DNA of 64,000 nucleotides from Bedellia somnulentella (GCA_963576735.1 OY755173.1:13920873-13984872), one strand, 5' to 3'. Numbered from the stretch's first letter, positions 45,381 through 57,799 are shown. Notes: a model not told the origin generated them from the letters alone. Made by a program: numbers and translations.

Positions 45381-45976
45381 GAGAAAGGATATTATTTGAA
45401 ATTGCTTAACTGAAAACGTGTGCTTGTTTTACTTCCGCTTCAATAAAGAGAACTTTAATAATATTCAATACCGTTTTGTAAATAGGAAACTGGGACATAG
45501 AACTTTGAGACTCTACTTTTAAAGTCGATATTCCCTTTTGCATCACGTTTCACACACGTTCTCATATTCTCTTTCGTATTCAAAAGGTACTTGCAGAAGG
45601 TACTTTCTTCTATTGTGTTTTAATATTGAGTTCAATGACTATCATACCAGCAAATTATATTTGGTGCATTGAGTTTCTACTGTTATGTTGCACAAAAACT
45701 ATTCAAACTGAGTTTTCTGCAGATTCGTCTATGTCCGTGAAAATGGGTTTAATTTGACCGTATGAATAAAGTCTCTTTGAATATTGTGGAAATTAGTTTA
45801 AAAAATATATGATATTGTTAACTTTAGGTTGCTAATAAGTTCTCTGTATATTTATTTTTAATATATATTTTTAAATTTACTAGAAAAAACTTTCTTGCAA
45901 CATCCTGTAATTTAACATAAACCGAAAAGGCTCCACTGGCATAACATGAATATTATTAAATTTGAAATGTAATGTA
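45381..45976. other. No gene seen
   Basis: A+T-rich with no recognised element. Confidence 0.45.
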
Positions 45977-45989
45977 TTATATTATATGT

Positions 45990-46356
45990 GACGACGTGAT
46001 AGCTCAATGGGTAGAACACCGGTTAACGTGCAAGCGACTAGTGTTCAAATCCCGGGTCGGGCCTACACTAGTTTGTCTTTTCTAAAGACATATGTGTGGT
46101 TAATTTATCATGGTTGTTAACGGTGAGGGAAAACATCGTGAGGAAACTGGAAAGGACTGAGTTGTACTTTGTCATGTGACAGTGTATTCGTACAAAACGG
46201 CGATAGGTCTGCCCCCTATCATGTGAGTACACTGTCCATACAAAACGTGGGTACTCTGAACACCAGGTGACAAAGTCACGTAATGTTCTGAAGTATTAGT
46301 ACCTCTGCCAACCCCTTCGGGGATATTCGGCGTGAACGTTTATGTTATATGTTATG
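45990..46356 (+). mobile_element. Family B SINE, full length with target duplication
   Basis: The best B copy. Flanked by TTATATTATATGT (45977-45989 and 46357-46369). A box TAGCTCAATGGGTAGAACAC, B box GTGTTCAAATCCCGGG, core GGTGAGGGAAAACATCGTGA, then the CAAAACGTGGGTACTCTGAA block, hairpin CCCCTTCGGGG, and tail CGGCGTGAACGTTTATG. The head resembles a tRNA with TAGCTCA. Pol III transcription is inferred. Confidence 0.88.
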
Positions 46357-46369
46357 TTATATTATATGT

Positions 46370-49014
46370 CAAGTAAAACTTCATAAGTGCATTCTTACTG
46401 TGTTCGTATTTATTCCGTCTCTGCTACTCTTAGTGAATTTGACCTAAGAGTGAGCGAAATAGTTGCCGAGCGAGGGGGTGTCCTTAAACAAAAAAACCTA
46501 CACTTTTGTATTTACTGATACTTTTCAGTTAACATTAAAAATAGCATAGAAAAAATATTCTCTAAATAATACTTTTCCAAATATTAAGGCAAATAAATGA
46601 CGATAAGTTATCCCTGCCAACCCCCTGTGCGAAAACGTCAAGTTATAAAAAGAAAGTGCTCAACTGTATCCTGCCTTGTATGCAGGTGGCTAGTACATCT
46701 ATATAGAAATGCAGAGCACGTGGTCAAAACGAAACAAGTTGTCCAGATGTAGTACCTAATGTACGTGTACGGCATACTGTGGCCATTATATCCCGTTACA
46801 ACTTTTCTGAAACGTCTAACAAATACCAACATTTTCACATTCTTAGACCTACATTCTGTGGCGGGTCAGTCTACTTTGTTTGTTGTTGAGAGTAAAGAAA
46901 GATATTGACGTTGATGGTGTGAATGGTACATTCCAACTTATATCGTCCTCTCTCGAGCCTACCGTGAATGGGAAGATTAAGTCGTAACACTCGTAATCTA
47001 CCCAGCTAGGCTGTAGCACAGATAATATATTATTATACTCCTAAAAGGTAGACTGAAAGGGAACCCGACCCAACGGTTAAATGTGCTCTTTGAAGCAACA
47101 ATCTTTGTAACCTATAGCCTAACAGTCATTTAATAAAAACACCCGGAGACCTTGTCCTGAGAGCCAAATTTAAAAATCAAAATCAAATATTTTTAATGAG
47201 TGTGAAACCAAGAGTAAATTGAATTTACGTCGCTTCCTAGGTGTTTTGTAAAGAGAAGAAGACAAGGAACTCTTTACCACATTCAGCTACAAACTGCAAC
47301 AACAAAATAAAGCCATGCACGGCTTGTCAGTTCTTTAGTTACCTACTCGTATCTATTCAAATTACTTATTTAAATTATATCACTAATATACTTCCTGACG
47401 ATTTCATAATAAATCCTAATCTTAAACAAAGATTGTTTATGCTTCCTAGTTCATGAAAGTTGTTAGGCAGTTTTATTATATTCTATTTCTATGTGCGTGA
47501 TCGTAAAGTTGTTGATAGTGTTAAGTAATGTTATAACTTAGGTGTTGGTGATTGACTTTACGATATGACGATGAGTAAAAGCTTGTAACATTAAATATAC
47601 TTTTGACTGCAGCCACAGTAAAATTAATTTTATGTCGGTAAAAGTATGAGGGTTTTAAAACATTTAAAATAGACTTAATTTAACAAGGCACAGTCTTGGT
47701 TGCTATTAATAAACTCACACCCTTTTATTAACAAGCGTGGTCAGTTGTACTATAGATTTGAAATAGGAATAGCATGTACCTGCTTTAATTTTACTAGTCA
47801 GCTATTAATTACCCTTTATATGTCTCACTAATTCACTAGCTTTACGTCGCGGTTGTTATCGAACTCCTCTGGAGTGGCTCAACCGATTGTAACCAAATTT
47901 GGCACAGTGATCAAGTGGTCATTGCTAAGTGTCGTGATCGTGAACCTACCATTGACGAATAATCACTGAAAATGGACTTTTCCATTGTAATCAATAGAAA
48001 AACGTTAATGGTTTCTTATTTATAGCGCACATTCTTATATATACTGCACAGATAGTAAGAAGACTGAAGTTTACCTAACCCGCTCAGCTCAATTCATTTA
48101 ATTGCGATTTGCATTGAAGTCATAGTTATTAAATCGCAAAATGTACCGTTTCTGATCTACTACTTACGAAATAAAAACTGAACATACTATTATAGTCACC
48201 TGGTTCGAATCGAGTTCGTTTCTATGAATTAGCGATAGCTTCTGCTAATCATTGGTAATCGTTAGAAAAACTGGTTTGTCGTAGATAAGAAGATACTAGC
48301 TGTTTTACCGTTAGAGGTAGGCACGGTCAGTGGGCCACTTTTTACTATGACAAGTTGGCGAGCCATACACCGTACACTGTAGCTAATCAATGTGGTTATT
48401 AAAGGGAAATATTCATATTGAAATATTACATGTGTCTTGATCGATGGCGATCGATTGAATATGGGCGATATAATGAATCTTTTCATATTAATCATTAAAT
48501 TGCTTTATTATGTTATTCGTGTTGTAGTTTGTACTTGTTTCTTGCTGATTTATATTGTATGCGTTTTTGATATCTAATCAAAGTGTAAACTACACGAAAC
48601 AAAACGTAGCTTTTGTAGTAATAACTCTTCGATCGTTCCGAAATTATTTATTACGAAAATAAAAGTTGTTCGCAATCACAAAAAGCCATCGAATTTTAAT
48701 TAGCTGGGTTTAATCAACCGTTCATAGTCTCGTAACTAATATCTTCGAGCTAACATCGGTGTAATGCAATTATAAGTGCAATTAACATATCAATTAGTAG
48801 TTTTGTGAAGCGTGATACTCAGATTGCATCGTGGGACGTACTGCTTGCTTCCACCCACATATTTGATGTCTTTGAATGAACACGTGATAGCATTAGTAAC
48901 TTGTATGATGCAAAACATCTTTTAAATGACGAATATTCAAAAACAACTCATACAATTCTATAGACGAATTTACACCTCTTTTATATTTCCTATAGTGTCA
49001 AAAATACTTATCTG
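46370..49014. other. No gene seen
   Basis: A long A+T-rich stretch. At 47836-47910 a sequence resembling part of other lepidopteran repeats occurs (CTAGCTTTACGTCGCGG, CCAAATTTGGCACAGTG). No gene-like frame. Confidence 0.45.
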
Positions 49015-49366
49015 ATGTAGATCATCACATCCATCAATCTTTTCATACAAGCTCTTTTATTCTTCATACTTCGGACGCCTGCCTTTTTTAGCACACTTTC
49101 AATTTGGTCCAAGTGTGTCTTTCGTGGCCGTCCTCTACTAACATAACCTTCCACATTAGCTCTATAGATACCTTTTACCAATTTCCTATCATCCATCCCC
49201 TCGATGTGCCCAAACCATCTCAACATTCCTTTTTCTATCTTACTTACAATATCATCTTTTACACCACACCTTTCACGAAGAGAGGTTTGCCAGGATCGTA
49301 CTAAGTGGCGATCGATAGTCTCTGCCTACCCCAATGGGAATTAACGGCGTGAGTATATGTATGTAT
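49015..49366 (+). mobile_element. R LINE with 5' inversion (twin priming)
   Basis: 49279-49366 is the plus-strand R 3' end with tail GGCGTGAGTATATGTATG. 49015-49278 is the adjoining upstream R segment, inverted. Its minus strand encodes MLRWFGHIEGMDD, VSRGRPRKTHLDQIE and KNKRACMKRLMDV. Confidence 0.8.
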
Positions 49367-49369
49367 GAA

Positions 49370-50926
49370 ATTAGTTTTTACATTTATAAACAATTGTATG
49401 GTTGCGTTTAATTCAAACAAAACTATCGTTTCCAATGAACGATAAAATATATATGAGAGAATTCGATTTCCAAAACTTAATGTTTTGCATTATTCGACAA
49501 AGTAATTGGTAAAGTCTAGTAACATTCATAATTTAACCTGTAGCAAAAAAAAAAACACAAATAAAATTAACATAAGACAGAAAGATATGTGATGTGTACC
49601 AAACGCATTTAAATAAAAAATGAGTGTCACTGTTTGCATTGCAAAGAAGGCGTGAAACAACGTACAAAATTATATTACACGAACCTTAATTAAGGTACGA
49701 AATTGTATAGAATGCGTTGGCTAATGTTTCATAACTTTATTCTAATATCATCTTGTGTAGTTTGTGGCCTACAAAAGATTTTATTATAATTTAATGTGGG
49801 TAGAGAACAGGTGCAACCTTCAGTTTGTGTGTTTCTTGATAGCCCTATTTCAATGTTGACTCTATGATGTTACAATTTATTACAAGCATGATAATTAATG
49901 ATTTAAAAAATTTAAACATTGACGCATGTTTATATTGTAAATTCGCATATAAACTTTAAAAAACCTAATAAGATTTCACACTTTCAAGCATAATAAGCTC
50001 GAATGGGTGGCAATAATGATTAAACTATTTATTATACATACCACGATTGTCAATTGTTGAGTCGAAAACGTAACCAGAGGACTAACTTCAAATACAAGTC
50101 ACACATACAGAATTAAGTAAATAATAGTCCTTCGTAGAGTAAATGCGCAAATAACCGGTCGGTTAACTATTATATGCACCATCAACCTTCAATGGATCAT
50201 TGGTCTAATAAAAACTAGTTATTTTAGACATGTCGGTTTACTGTTAGGTAGAGGTTACATAAAGTATCGTTATACCACTTTATCATCTTGTCAACTAAGT
50301 ATATTTAGTAAACTATTATGAAGTTTAATTTGTTGTTATATACTTTAAACCCAATAATGGCTGGTGAAGATTCACTCAAGCGGATAAAATTCGCAGGTTT
50401 ATGAAGGGGCTAGTATTAATAGGGTACTCAAACCTTGTCACAAATCAAAGTTCAATAAAGAACATTCTATTCTTATCGATGAAGCTAATAATCAAGGAAA
50501 ATTAACTAATATAACCTAGAGCATCATCTCTCATCCCTTTCTAACTTTAGCATATTGAATGACTTTGATTTAATTGCTCGAAAGAAGAGTCCTTCGCTTG
50601 TTTGAATACAAAGAAAGGTATACATATTCGGGTTTTCCGAAATACTTTGAGAGCACTACCGTATGTCTTTCTGCAGGTGCCGTTTTGGGATAATAGCCAC
50701 AAATAATTTTTATTCATTCAAAATCCTAATAAAGTGTAAGAAAATAGAGCCTAGAGTTTAAAGCTGATTAGCAATACCACAATCCGCTCAAACGCCTTAA
50801 CGTAACCCCTGGAGCGATAAAAAATGACATTATCAACTACTCATCTGTCCGGAACGGATAATCGGAACGCAACCGGTCAGATAGACAACACGACAGCTTC
50901 ATGCACGCACTGTGGTTAATTATGGA
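49370..50926. other. No gene seen
   Basis: A+T-rich with no recognised element. Confidence 0.45.
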
Positions 50927-51259
50927 TACATACATACATATACTCACGGCTATAAGTCCCTAAGAGGGGTAGTCAGAGCTGAGAATCAGAAAATTCTTCA
51001 TCCACTTTTGGAAGTTAAGTGGACTAAAGTTTGTAAAATAAATGTTTTTGGTCATGGGTTTTCAACCGCATCGCCCAAAAATCACTTAAAACCCTTAGTC
51101 GCCTCTTACGATAACCTATGGGAACAAATGGAGGAGTGTGTGGGAACAGCAAAGATATACTGGCCAGTACACCCTGCTGTGTACCAACTTATAATTTGCG
51201 AGTGAGTTCGCCGTCTGGGGGTCGCCACAAGTGCTACTCTCAGCCGACACTAGACAGTA
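50927..51259 (-). mobile_element. Family A SINE with foreign insert near its 5' end
   Basis: A minus-strand copy from the (CATA)n tail to CCGACACTAGACAG. About 110 bp (roughly 51125-51235, more G+C-rich, with GTACACCCTGCTGTGTACCA) separate the CCCATGGG-like segment from the 5' end. Confidence 0.7.
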
Positions 51260-51280
51260 ACTTACATTAAATTATTATTA

Positions 51281-51395
51281 CATATATTATACATAAACTC
51301 AGCCCATTAGTTCCTATTGGAATAGGCAGAGACTACCTATCGCGTCTATGTACGATCCTGGCGAACTAATCGAGCATCATTTACGTGTATCAACC
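51281..51395 (-). mobile_element. R LINE 3' fragment
   Basis: AACTCAGCCCATTAGTTCCT, AGGCAGAGACTACC and GTACGATCCTGGCGAAC in R order. Confidence 0.65.
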
Positions 51396-51409
51396 TTAAC
51401 ATTCAATCG

Positions 51410-51713
51410 TTTAAATCTTTTTGTTCATGAAAACCTCATGTGGGGATTATTACTGATAAATGTGATAGTTAGGCATTTTCAACATTTGCATTCTATCTGA
51501 AAAGGTAGACAAGTGGCCTTCCGAATTAGTAAAAAAAGGTAGGAAACGCAAACACTACTTAAATGTGTAAAAGAAATAAAGGATAGAAGAATTTCGCGCT
51601 GGCAGCCATTGACACGGTAGCTGAATTGGCAGAGCGACGGGGGCGTATACCCGAGGTCGCGGGTTCGATTCCCGTCTGTGTCGAAATTTTTCTTTCCTTT
51701 ATTTATTATTTAG
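51410..51713 (+). mobile_element. D element, single unit with inverted left module
   Basis: Begins TTTGTTCATGAAAACCTCAT (reversed relative to the copy at 57908), then body GTGATAGTTAGGCATTTTC and a tRNA-like segment at 51611-51682. Possible 7-bp duplication TCAATCG on both sides (51403-51409, 51714-51720). Confidence 0.75.
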
Positions 51714-51720
51714 TCAATCG

Positions 51721-53163
51721 AGGTTGTAAGCTTGGGTATATAGCTCTGACTTCCCATATTTGAGATAAAAATTTCAAATATATATATAATATGCTTTTGC
51801 TGCCTAATATACGATGGGATAACATTCTTGAGGATAGATCTATTGCAAAACTGTATTAATGAATAGTATTCACACACGCATTAATGATGGTTCACAGTAT
51901 TAATTCATCATTTGATAACTGTACTTTCGTGTTAACCGGGACAAACAATAATTTTAGATTAAAACGTGCATGCGAGATACGATATGTTGTTTTGCAGCAA
52001 TTTAATAGTATTGTAGTATTCATTCTGGTCCAATATGTGATGTTTGGTCCTAAAGCTCTTAAAGGGATAGGCTGTGAGTATCATATATTTTCGCACCTAA
52101 AGAAATATGGTAAATATGGAAATGTGATGATGTGAAATTGTAGTGGTCATTAATTATTACGCGTTTAATCATACTAATTATTATACTAATTATATTCTCT
52201 ATATTATATAGTTAAAACAAAATAAGTGATTTAATTAAAGTAACAAGGGAACACTTTTTAAAAATCCATTTTGTGATAGCAAAAAATCGTATCAACGTCA
52301 AATACAGACCACTGAGCATTGTGTGTTTATAACAAAGAGAATGACTGTAATACTCTCCATATTGCAGTCCATAAAGCCAAGATTAAATAAAAGTGTCTGA
52401 ATGGATGGGTAATCAAATTTGCCTATTTGTATAGCAGTAGCTTCGAGCTGAGCATTTCGAAATAATTATTGTAGTGAAGGCTTTTTGGAGCATTTCCTTA
52501 TTAGCGTTGTAAGCTATGGTCCATATTGAATCTGTTGTTTGACTGTTTAACCGTTTTGTTTTGTTTCGAGTTGAATTTTTAAAAAACGTTTTTGTGTATA
52601 TTTTGAAACGAGAAACCTGCAGAACGTTACTCTTCTTTGTGCATGCAGCCGGCGTTTGTCAATTTATAAGACGTCAAAAATATATCGGTCCGTTATTGGT
52701 GGAATGTTACATATACTCGTATAAAAGAAAAAATATTTGGTTTTAACGAGTCTGTACCTAGTTAATTCGGTTGGAAACCGATCAAAATTATATGGTCAAG
52801 TTTTTATATTACCATTTCTTTACGTCACTTTATCCGTAAGTGGTAGAGGCATTCTTAAATACTGAGCCCTGGCTGTCGCTTTCTATAATATATTATAAAT
52901 GCAAGTAAAGTTATACTGAAACAAAAGTATATTAACTCGAATAAGCCGGTTTTAAATTTTATGGAGAGCGATTCTGCAAAGCCTGTATTACAATTTACCA
53001 AATTTGGATTGTGGCCGTGGCATTCGTTTCAATTATTTTCCGATGTTATGAAGTCGTTTTACATCATTCATTTTACATACTATTAGATATTTTTAAATTC
53101 TACAAAAATCAATCCAAACTCAGTGCTATTGTAATACAGTTGGCATTGCAGTATTGGCCAACA
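51721..53163. other. No gene seen
   Basis: Open frames of 60-83 codons at 51884-52135, 52561-52746 and 53011-53208 lack recognisable motifs. Mostly A+T-rich. Confidence 0.45.
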
Positions 53164-53179
53164 GGGGCCCAATTCTACA
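53164..53179 (+). repeat. GGGGCCCAATTCTACA motif, copy 1
   Basis: The same 16-mer occurs inverted at 58939-58954. I recall it as the terminus of a common lepidopteran MITE. The other end of the element was not found in either place. Confidence 0.4.
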
Positions 53180-53837
53180 CGACCATCTTTTCTGTATGTC
53201 GGTCTTAGGTGTATCAAAACTGTGGTTTTGGCATTCTCGACGCAAAATTGACAAATGTCATTTGTGTCACTGTCACAATAGTGAGACAGCTAAGATCTTA
53301 TTTGCTATTCTACAAGGCCATTTTACGTCACTTTTTGACACATTGACGTATTTGGTATTCTGCAAATTAACGATTTTTTTCAGCGTTATGATGATTGAAC
53401 GAATGATTCACCAAATCGGTATTCTAAGCGTTTTTAAGAGTTTTTTTGACAGCTGTCTGAAGCTACAATCCACCATAATGCTACAGTTTTTCTCCTAGAA
53501 AACAACAGTAGCTTTTTGTGTATTGTTACATACATTCAAAAAAAAATTTTTTTTGTGTAAAATGATTATGAATATTTATTTGAATGTATTTTCACATATT
53601 TTATTGGATTTTATTTACATTTTACTGAAAATTTAAAGATATCAATAAAATATGCGTTTTTTATGACAATATTTTTTCTGATAAAAATATCTTATTCAAA
53701 GTTCGAAAATATTTCAAATGTATCGAAGTAGATTTCGTTTCAATGTGGCTCAATGAAAATCGATATGATAAATGCAGTTACACTTATTCAAGAAAACGTT
53801 AACTCATTATGAGGTCCCAGTCAAAGTAGATATAAGA
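53180..53837. other. No gene seen
   Basis: Contains a 114-codon open frame (53154-53498) without recognised domains. It is probably part of the old element whose end is at 53164. Confidence 0.4.
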
Positions 53838-54062
53838 TAAATATGTTTTTAAATTATCATGGTTGTTAACGGTGAGGGAAAACATCGTGAGGAAACCCAC
53901 ATGGCTGAGTTGTACTTAGTCATGTGACAGTGTATTCGTACAAAACGGGTACCTTCTCTGGAAACTAGATGGCGCTTGCCATGTGAGTTCAGAAGTATTG
54001 GTACCTCTGCCAACCCCTTCGGGGATAAACGGCGTGAACGTTTATGTTATGTTTATGTTTTT
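53838..54062 (+). mobile_element. Family B SINE, headless, internal deletion
   Basis: Core GGTGAGGGAAAACATCGTGA, CATGTGACAGTGTATTCG, a deleted middle, then CTCTGCCAACCCCTTCGGGG and the tail. Confidence 0.8.
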
Positions 54063-54064
54063 AT

Positions 54065-54290
54065 AGCAAAACAGCAGAATAACACTACCCCATTCCTACC
54101 GGTGGGTGGTCATAATAATAGGAGTGTATGGGTTACCCTTAGTGATTTCGCGTGGGCTTTCTAGTGATTTTTGGTCGATATGGTTAGAGAGCCCGGCACC
54201 AACAATTATTTATTAATACCATCTTTTCACCACTCAACTTCCAAAAGTGACTCAGGAATTTCTCATTCCAAAGCATTTACAGTAGTACAG
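54065..54290 (+). mobile_element. Family A SINE, diverged
   Basis: GAATAACACTACCCCATTCC to GGAATTTCTCATTCCAAAGC with several indels. The tail is lost. Confidence 0.7.
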
Positions 54291-54579
54291 ACCTAAGCAG
54301 AGGTTCCCAAACTAGGCTAGGTCTGTATTATGGGAAACCAGTTTATATGTATGCATGTCAGTTTCATCACCAACACCCCTATGATATTTCGTGTGATGAT
54401 ATATAGCCTACGTTACTTTTGAATAATTCCAACGTTTAATTAAAAAAAAAAATATCGGTTGAGCTATTGGGGAATTAGGAACCTATACATACAAACAAAT
54501 ATCTCTCCTTTTGGAAATTTGATATTATAGACAAGAGATTTTGAGATGATTGGCTGATTAGTGTACAGTCGGATATATA

Positions 54580-54830
54580 TACATACATACATACATATAC
54601 TCACGGCTATAAATCCCTAGAAGGGGTAGCCAGAACTAAGGAATTGGAAATTCCTAAGCCACTTTTGGAAAGTTGAGTAGGGAAAAGATGGTGAGATAAA
54701 GGTTGTTGGTGATGGGTTTCCGAATACATCGCCCAAAAATCTCTTAAAAGCCCCAATACAGTTAGTTGCCTCTTACGTACACCCATCGGAAGAAATGGGG
54801 AAGTGCTATTCTAAGCCGACACTACACAGC
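54580..54830 (-). mobile_element. Family A SINE, full length
   Basis: From (CATA)n to CCGACACTACACAGC, followed by an AT-rich TACACTAC repeat tract to 54910. Confidence 0.85.
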
Positions 54831-55220
54831 AAATATACACTACACAGTACATATACACTACACTATATATATACTACAGTGTATATATACTTTGTATATA
54901 TATGTATATATTAATAGGCTTAAGGTAAATAAAGGCAGGATCATGTGCGGCCACACTACGAAAACCAAAAACATTATAGGTTGTCTATGTTATGTACTAA
55001 ACGTATGCATTGTAAATTATGCTAGGTAACGACTATATAAAGTCTAAGCGGAAACAGTCAAGCTTTTCGTTTTATAGTTATTAACGTTGCCGTTAGCCCT
55101 CTAAAAAAGTTATTCCTAATTAAATTATCACAGTTTTCATGCCAGTAAATATTGGCCCTAAGAAACACAGGCGTATATTCAAAGTATAACAATACTCGTG
55201 CAAATCCGAAATGGTCCACT
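54831..55220. other. No gene seen; AT-rich simple sequence
   Basis: TATATAC/ACACTAC cryptic simple repeats at 54833-54912, then unremarkable sequence. Confidence 0.5.
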
Positions 55221-55324
55221 AGTAAATTAATAAAGAAACAAGTATCAAGAACATATTATTTATTATATATTTGTAACTAAAGTATAATCAAATCACTAAG
55301 ACGAGCAAAGAACTTTTAATACAA
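55221..55324 (+). repeat. Inverted repeat, left arm
   Basis: Matches the reverse complement of 56949-57045 with one substitution and one 5-nt indel (AATCAAATC versus AATC). Confidence 0.9.
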
Positions 55325-56835
55325 GTTTTGGTATGATAAATATACGCTTTATTATTTGTTAGCTTCTCCTACATGATTTGAAATATAAATGTACATTCTT
55401 GGGTAATTTTCAGTTGGTTGATATCTTCCGCAAGGAATTCTTATAAAATAGAGACACCATATGAATGTTCCAGTTTGAAAACTTTAATTAAGCTTCATTG
55501 TCACGAATAATTGGTACCAAAATCACTGATAGCATATTCATCGTTAAGTTCGTATCGCACGAATAGTTCCGCAAACAAATAATGTTTGATATTAACCAGT
55601 CCGTTAAATTAATTATTATTCGGTATAAGAAATTTATTCATTAGTTTTCAAAATATGTAATAATGAAAATGAAAATTTACTAATTATAATTTTTTTGTTT
55701 GTTTATTGTTTTTTTTATTTTTTTGTTATTGGCGGTATCTGCCGAATATTTTTTCAGCAATTTCGCCACAAACAGCGTGATTTAGTCTCGCATGTGAATT
55801 TTAGTTGTAAGGATTTTAATCATTAAAGCGAAAAAAAAATTATGTATAAAGAATGAAATTATTAAACAATTAGATCTTGAAGGTATTTAATCAATGGTTA
55901 AGTAAAAACTAAGTTAAGAGTTATTTATATTTTGGGAAGAACATAAAATTAAAGAAAAAATAATAATGAAATCCCATTATCGCGAATCCCAACTAATTAT
56001 GTCATGCTTATTGTTATTTTCCAAAAATTAGCTTTCTTCTATTTTTTTCTTTTTAGCTTATTTACAAGCAGCCTTTTTGGCTCAATTTAAATATAATTTA
56101 TTTAATAACCTGACAATTCATACTTGGTAAACATTGGAAACATATTTTAAATCATTTACAATTAAATTTTGAAGAAATAATTGAGATCTAGTTACAAAAT
56201 CGGGGATGATTCTAAATTAAGAGCATAGGGTACATAATAAATAAAGTGGTAGGTATTTGCAATATCAATATTAGAATAAAAATGGCAATACTGGATTTAA
56301 AATCATTCAACTCAATGACCGAATGAGCAAGAAACTGGGCAAAAAAGTCAAATTTGGATCACCATACCAGAGACATAGACCTAAGATACATCTTAAAAAG
56401 ATTGTGAATACCCATTAAAAAGTTCTATTAAGTTTGCATTGTGACGTTTAGTGACATGTGACAGAATTTTGACGGTTTTATGTCAAATTATGACAGTTGG
56501 AAAATGTTTTTTTTCTTAAAGCGAGTTCGTGTTTGGCCAAGAATTTGCGTAATGAGTTTGTAAGAAAAAGTTTGACTTTACTTTGAACAGACCGCAAAAA
56601 TCTTATCTTATAATCACGACTTATTATAAACAAACATAAGGAAAACTTTAAAAAGTCTAATATTTCAGAAAAAAAAGGTCTTGAAACAAAACACAAAAAA
56701 CTCTTAAACGTGCCACATTTTATCTAACTAATATTTATTTCATCATTAATTAAAGATAAATAATTCAATAAAAATAATAATTTCAAGATTTTCTCTATCA
56801 AAATAAAAAAATTAAAAAAAATGATACAAACCTAC
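55325..56835. other. No gene seen between the inverted arms
   Basis: Very A+T-rich with T- and A-runs. No ORF or transposase motif. Confidence 0.5.
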
Positions 56836-57113
56836 TTGCGTAAACTCACGAGATTAGTTCCTATCGGAGTAGGCAGAAACTATTAATTTTGTTGGATTTG
56901 TATGACCCTGGCTAACTTATCAAATAAATTACTATAAAAAAAGTATTTTGTATTAAAAGTTCTTTGCTCGTCTTAGTGATTATACTTTAGTTACAAATAT
57001 ATAATAAATAATATGTTCTTGATACTTGTTCCTTTATTAATTTACTTCTTCTAGTTTAATGAATCTTTTATACATGCTTTTTTATTCTTTACACTTCGGA
57101 CGTCTGACAGGTT
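56836..57113 (-). mobile_element. R LINE fragment interrupted by the inverted-repeat arm
   Basis: R sequence at 56836-56925 (GATTAGTTCCTATCGGAGTA, TGACCCTGGC) resumes at 57054-57113 (AATGAATCTTTTATACATGC, CACTTCGGACGTCTG). The roughly 125 bp between is the right arm plus junction bases. Confidence 0.7.
56949..57045 (-). repeat. Inverted repeat, right arm
   Basis: Inverted copy of 55221-55324, lying inside an R fragment, so it is the younger, inserted copy. Confidence 0.85.
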
Positions 57114-57409
57114 GTGTGAAAAATTTAAATGTATTTATTTTGTTTATTTGACCAATTTGTCACTGGCACAATTATAACAATTAACTTCTAACTTATCTGT
57201 AGAATATAAAACAGAGCAAAAGAGAGGTGTCATTTTCAAAACGCAGGGTACCTATAGAGACTTTGAGGAAAAGAAAAAACAATTTTTTTACTAACATTGA
57301 TAACAGCCTTTAAATTCGCGCTTGTACATCAATAAAAAATTTGGGATAGGTTTGTTTCAATGAAAACTAATATTTTTCCATATACTAATACTAAGGCAAT
57401 AATATTTTT
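57114..57409. other. No gene seen
   Basis: A+T-rich. Confidence 0.45.
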
Positions 57410-57560
57410 AAGACGGTTTGGGCATGATAAGGATGAATAGGTAAATTGGATGTGTAAAAACCCAATGTGGAAGGCACTGGAAAGTGGTGTTAGTAGAGGA
57501 CGACTACGGAGGACACAATCGGACCAAATAGAGAGTTTTCTCAAAAAGGCAGGCGGCTTC
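57410..57560 (+). mobile_element. R LINE internal fragment
   Basis: ACGGTTTGGGCATGATAAGG, GTTAGTAGAGGACGACTACG and AAAAAGGCAGGCGG are in R ORF order. No tail. Confidence 0.7.
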
Positions 57561-57622
57561 TGTAATAATGTCATGCCTAGAAGACATTCCATTAAAATAA
57601 ATGATAGTTACGGAGTAGGTAC

Positions 57623-57698
57623 ATACATACATAAATACATAATAATATACTCACGCCATTAGTTCCCATTGGGGTAGGCAGAGACTATCGATCGCCAT
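57623..57698 (-). mobile_element. R LINE tail, 76-bp insertion with target duplication
   Basis: Flanked by GGAGTAGGTAC (57612-57622 and 57699-57709). Only tail, GGCAGAGACTATCGATCGCC and adjoining bases were inserted. Confidence 0.85.
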
Positions 57699-57799
57699 GG
57701 AGTAGGTACCCGCATAAATTTAACCATTTACGTACCCATACAATTTTAAATTTTTATAACGATGAAATCAAAACTTAGCTCTTTTTTTTGAGACTTCAC

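Noticed and set aside
53154..53498. 114-codon plus-strand frame as a gene
   Set aside because: It starts at a repeat-like motif and has no recognised domain. It is probably part of an old non-coding element.
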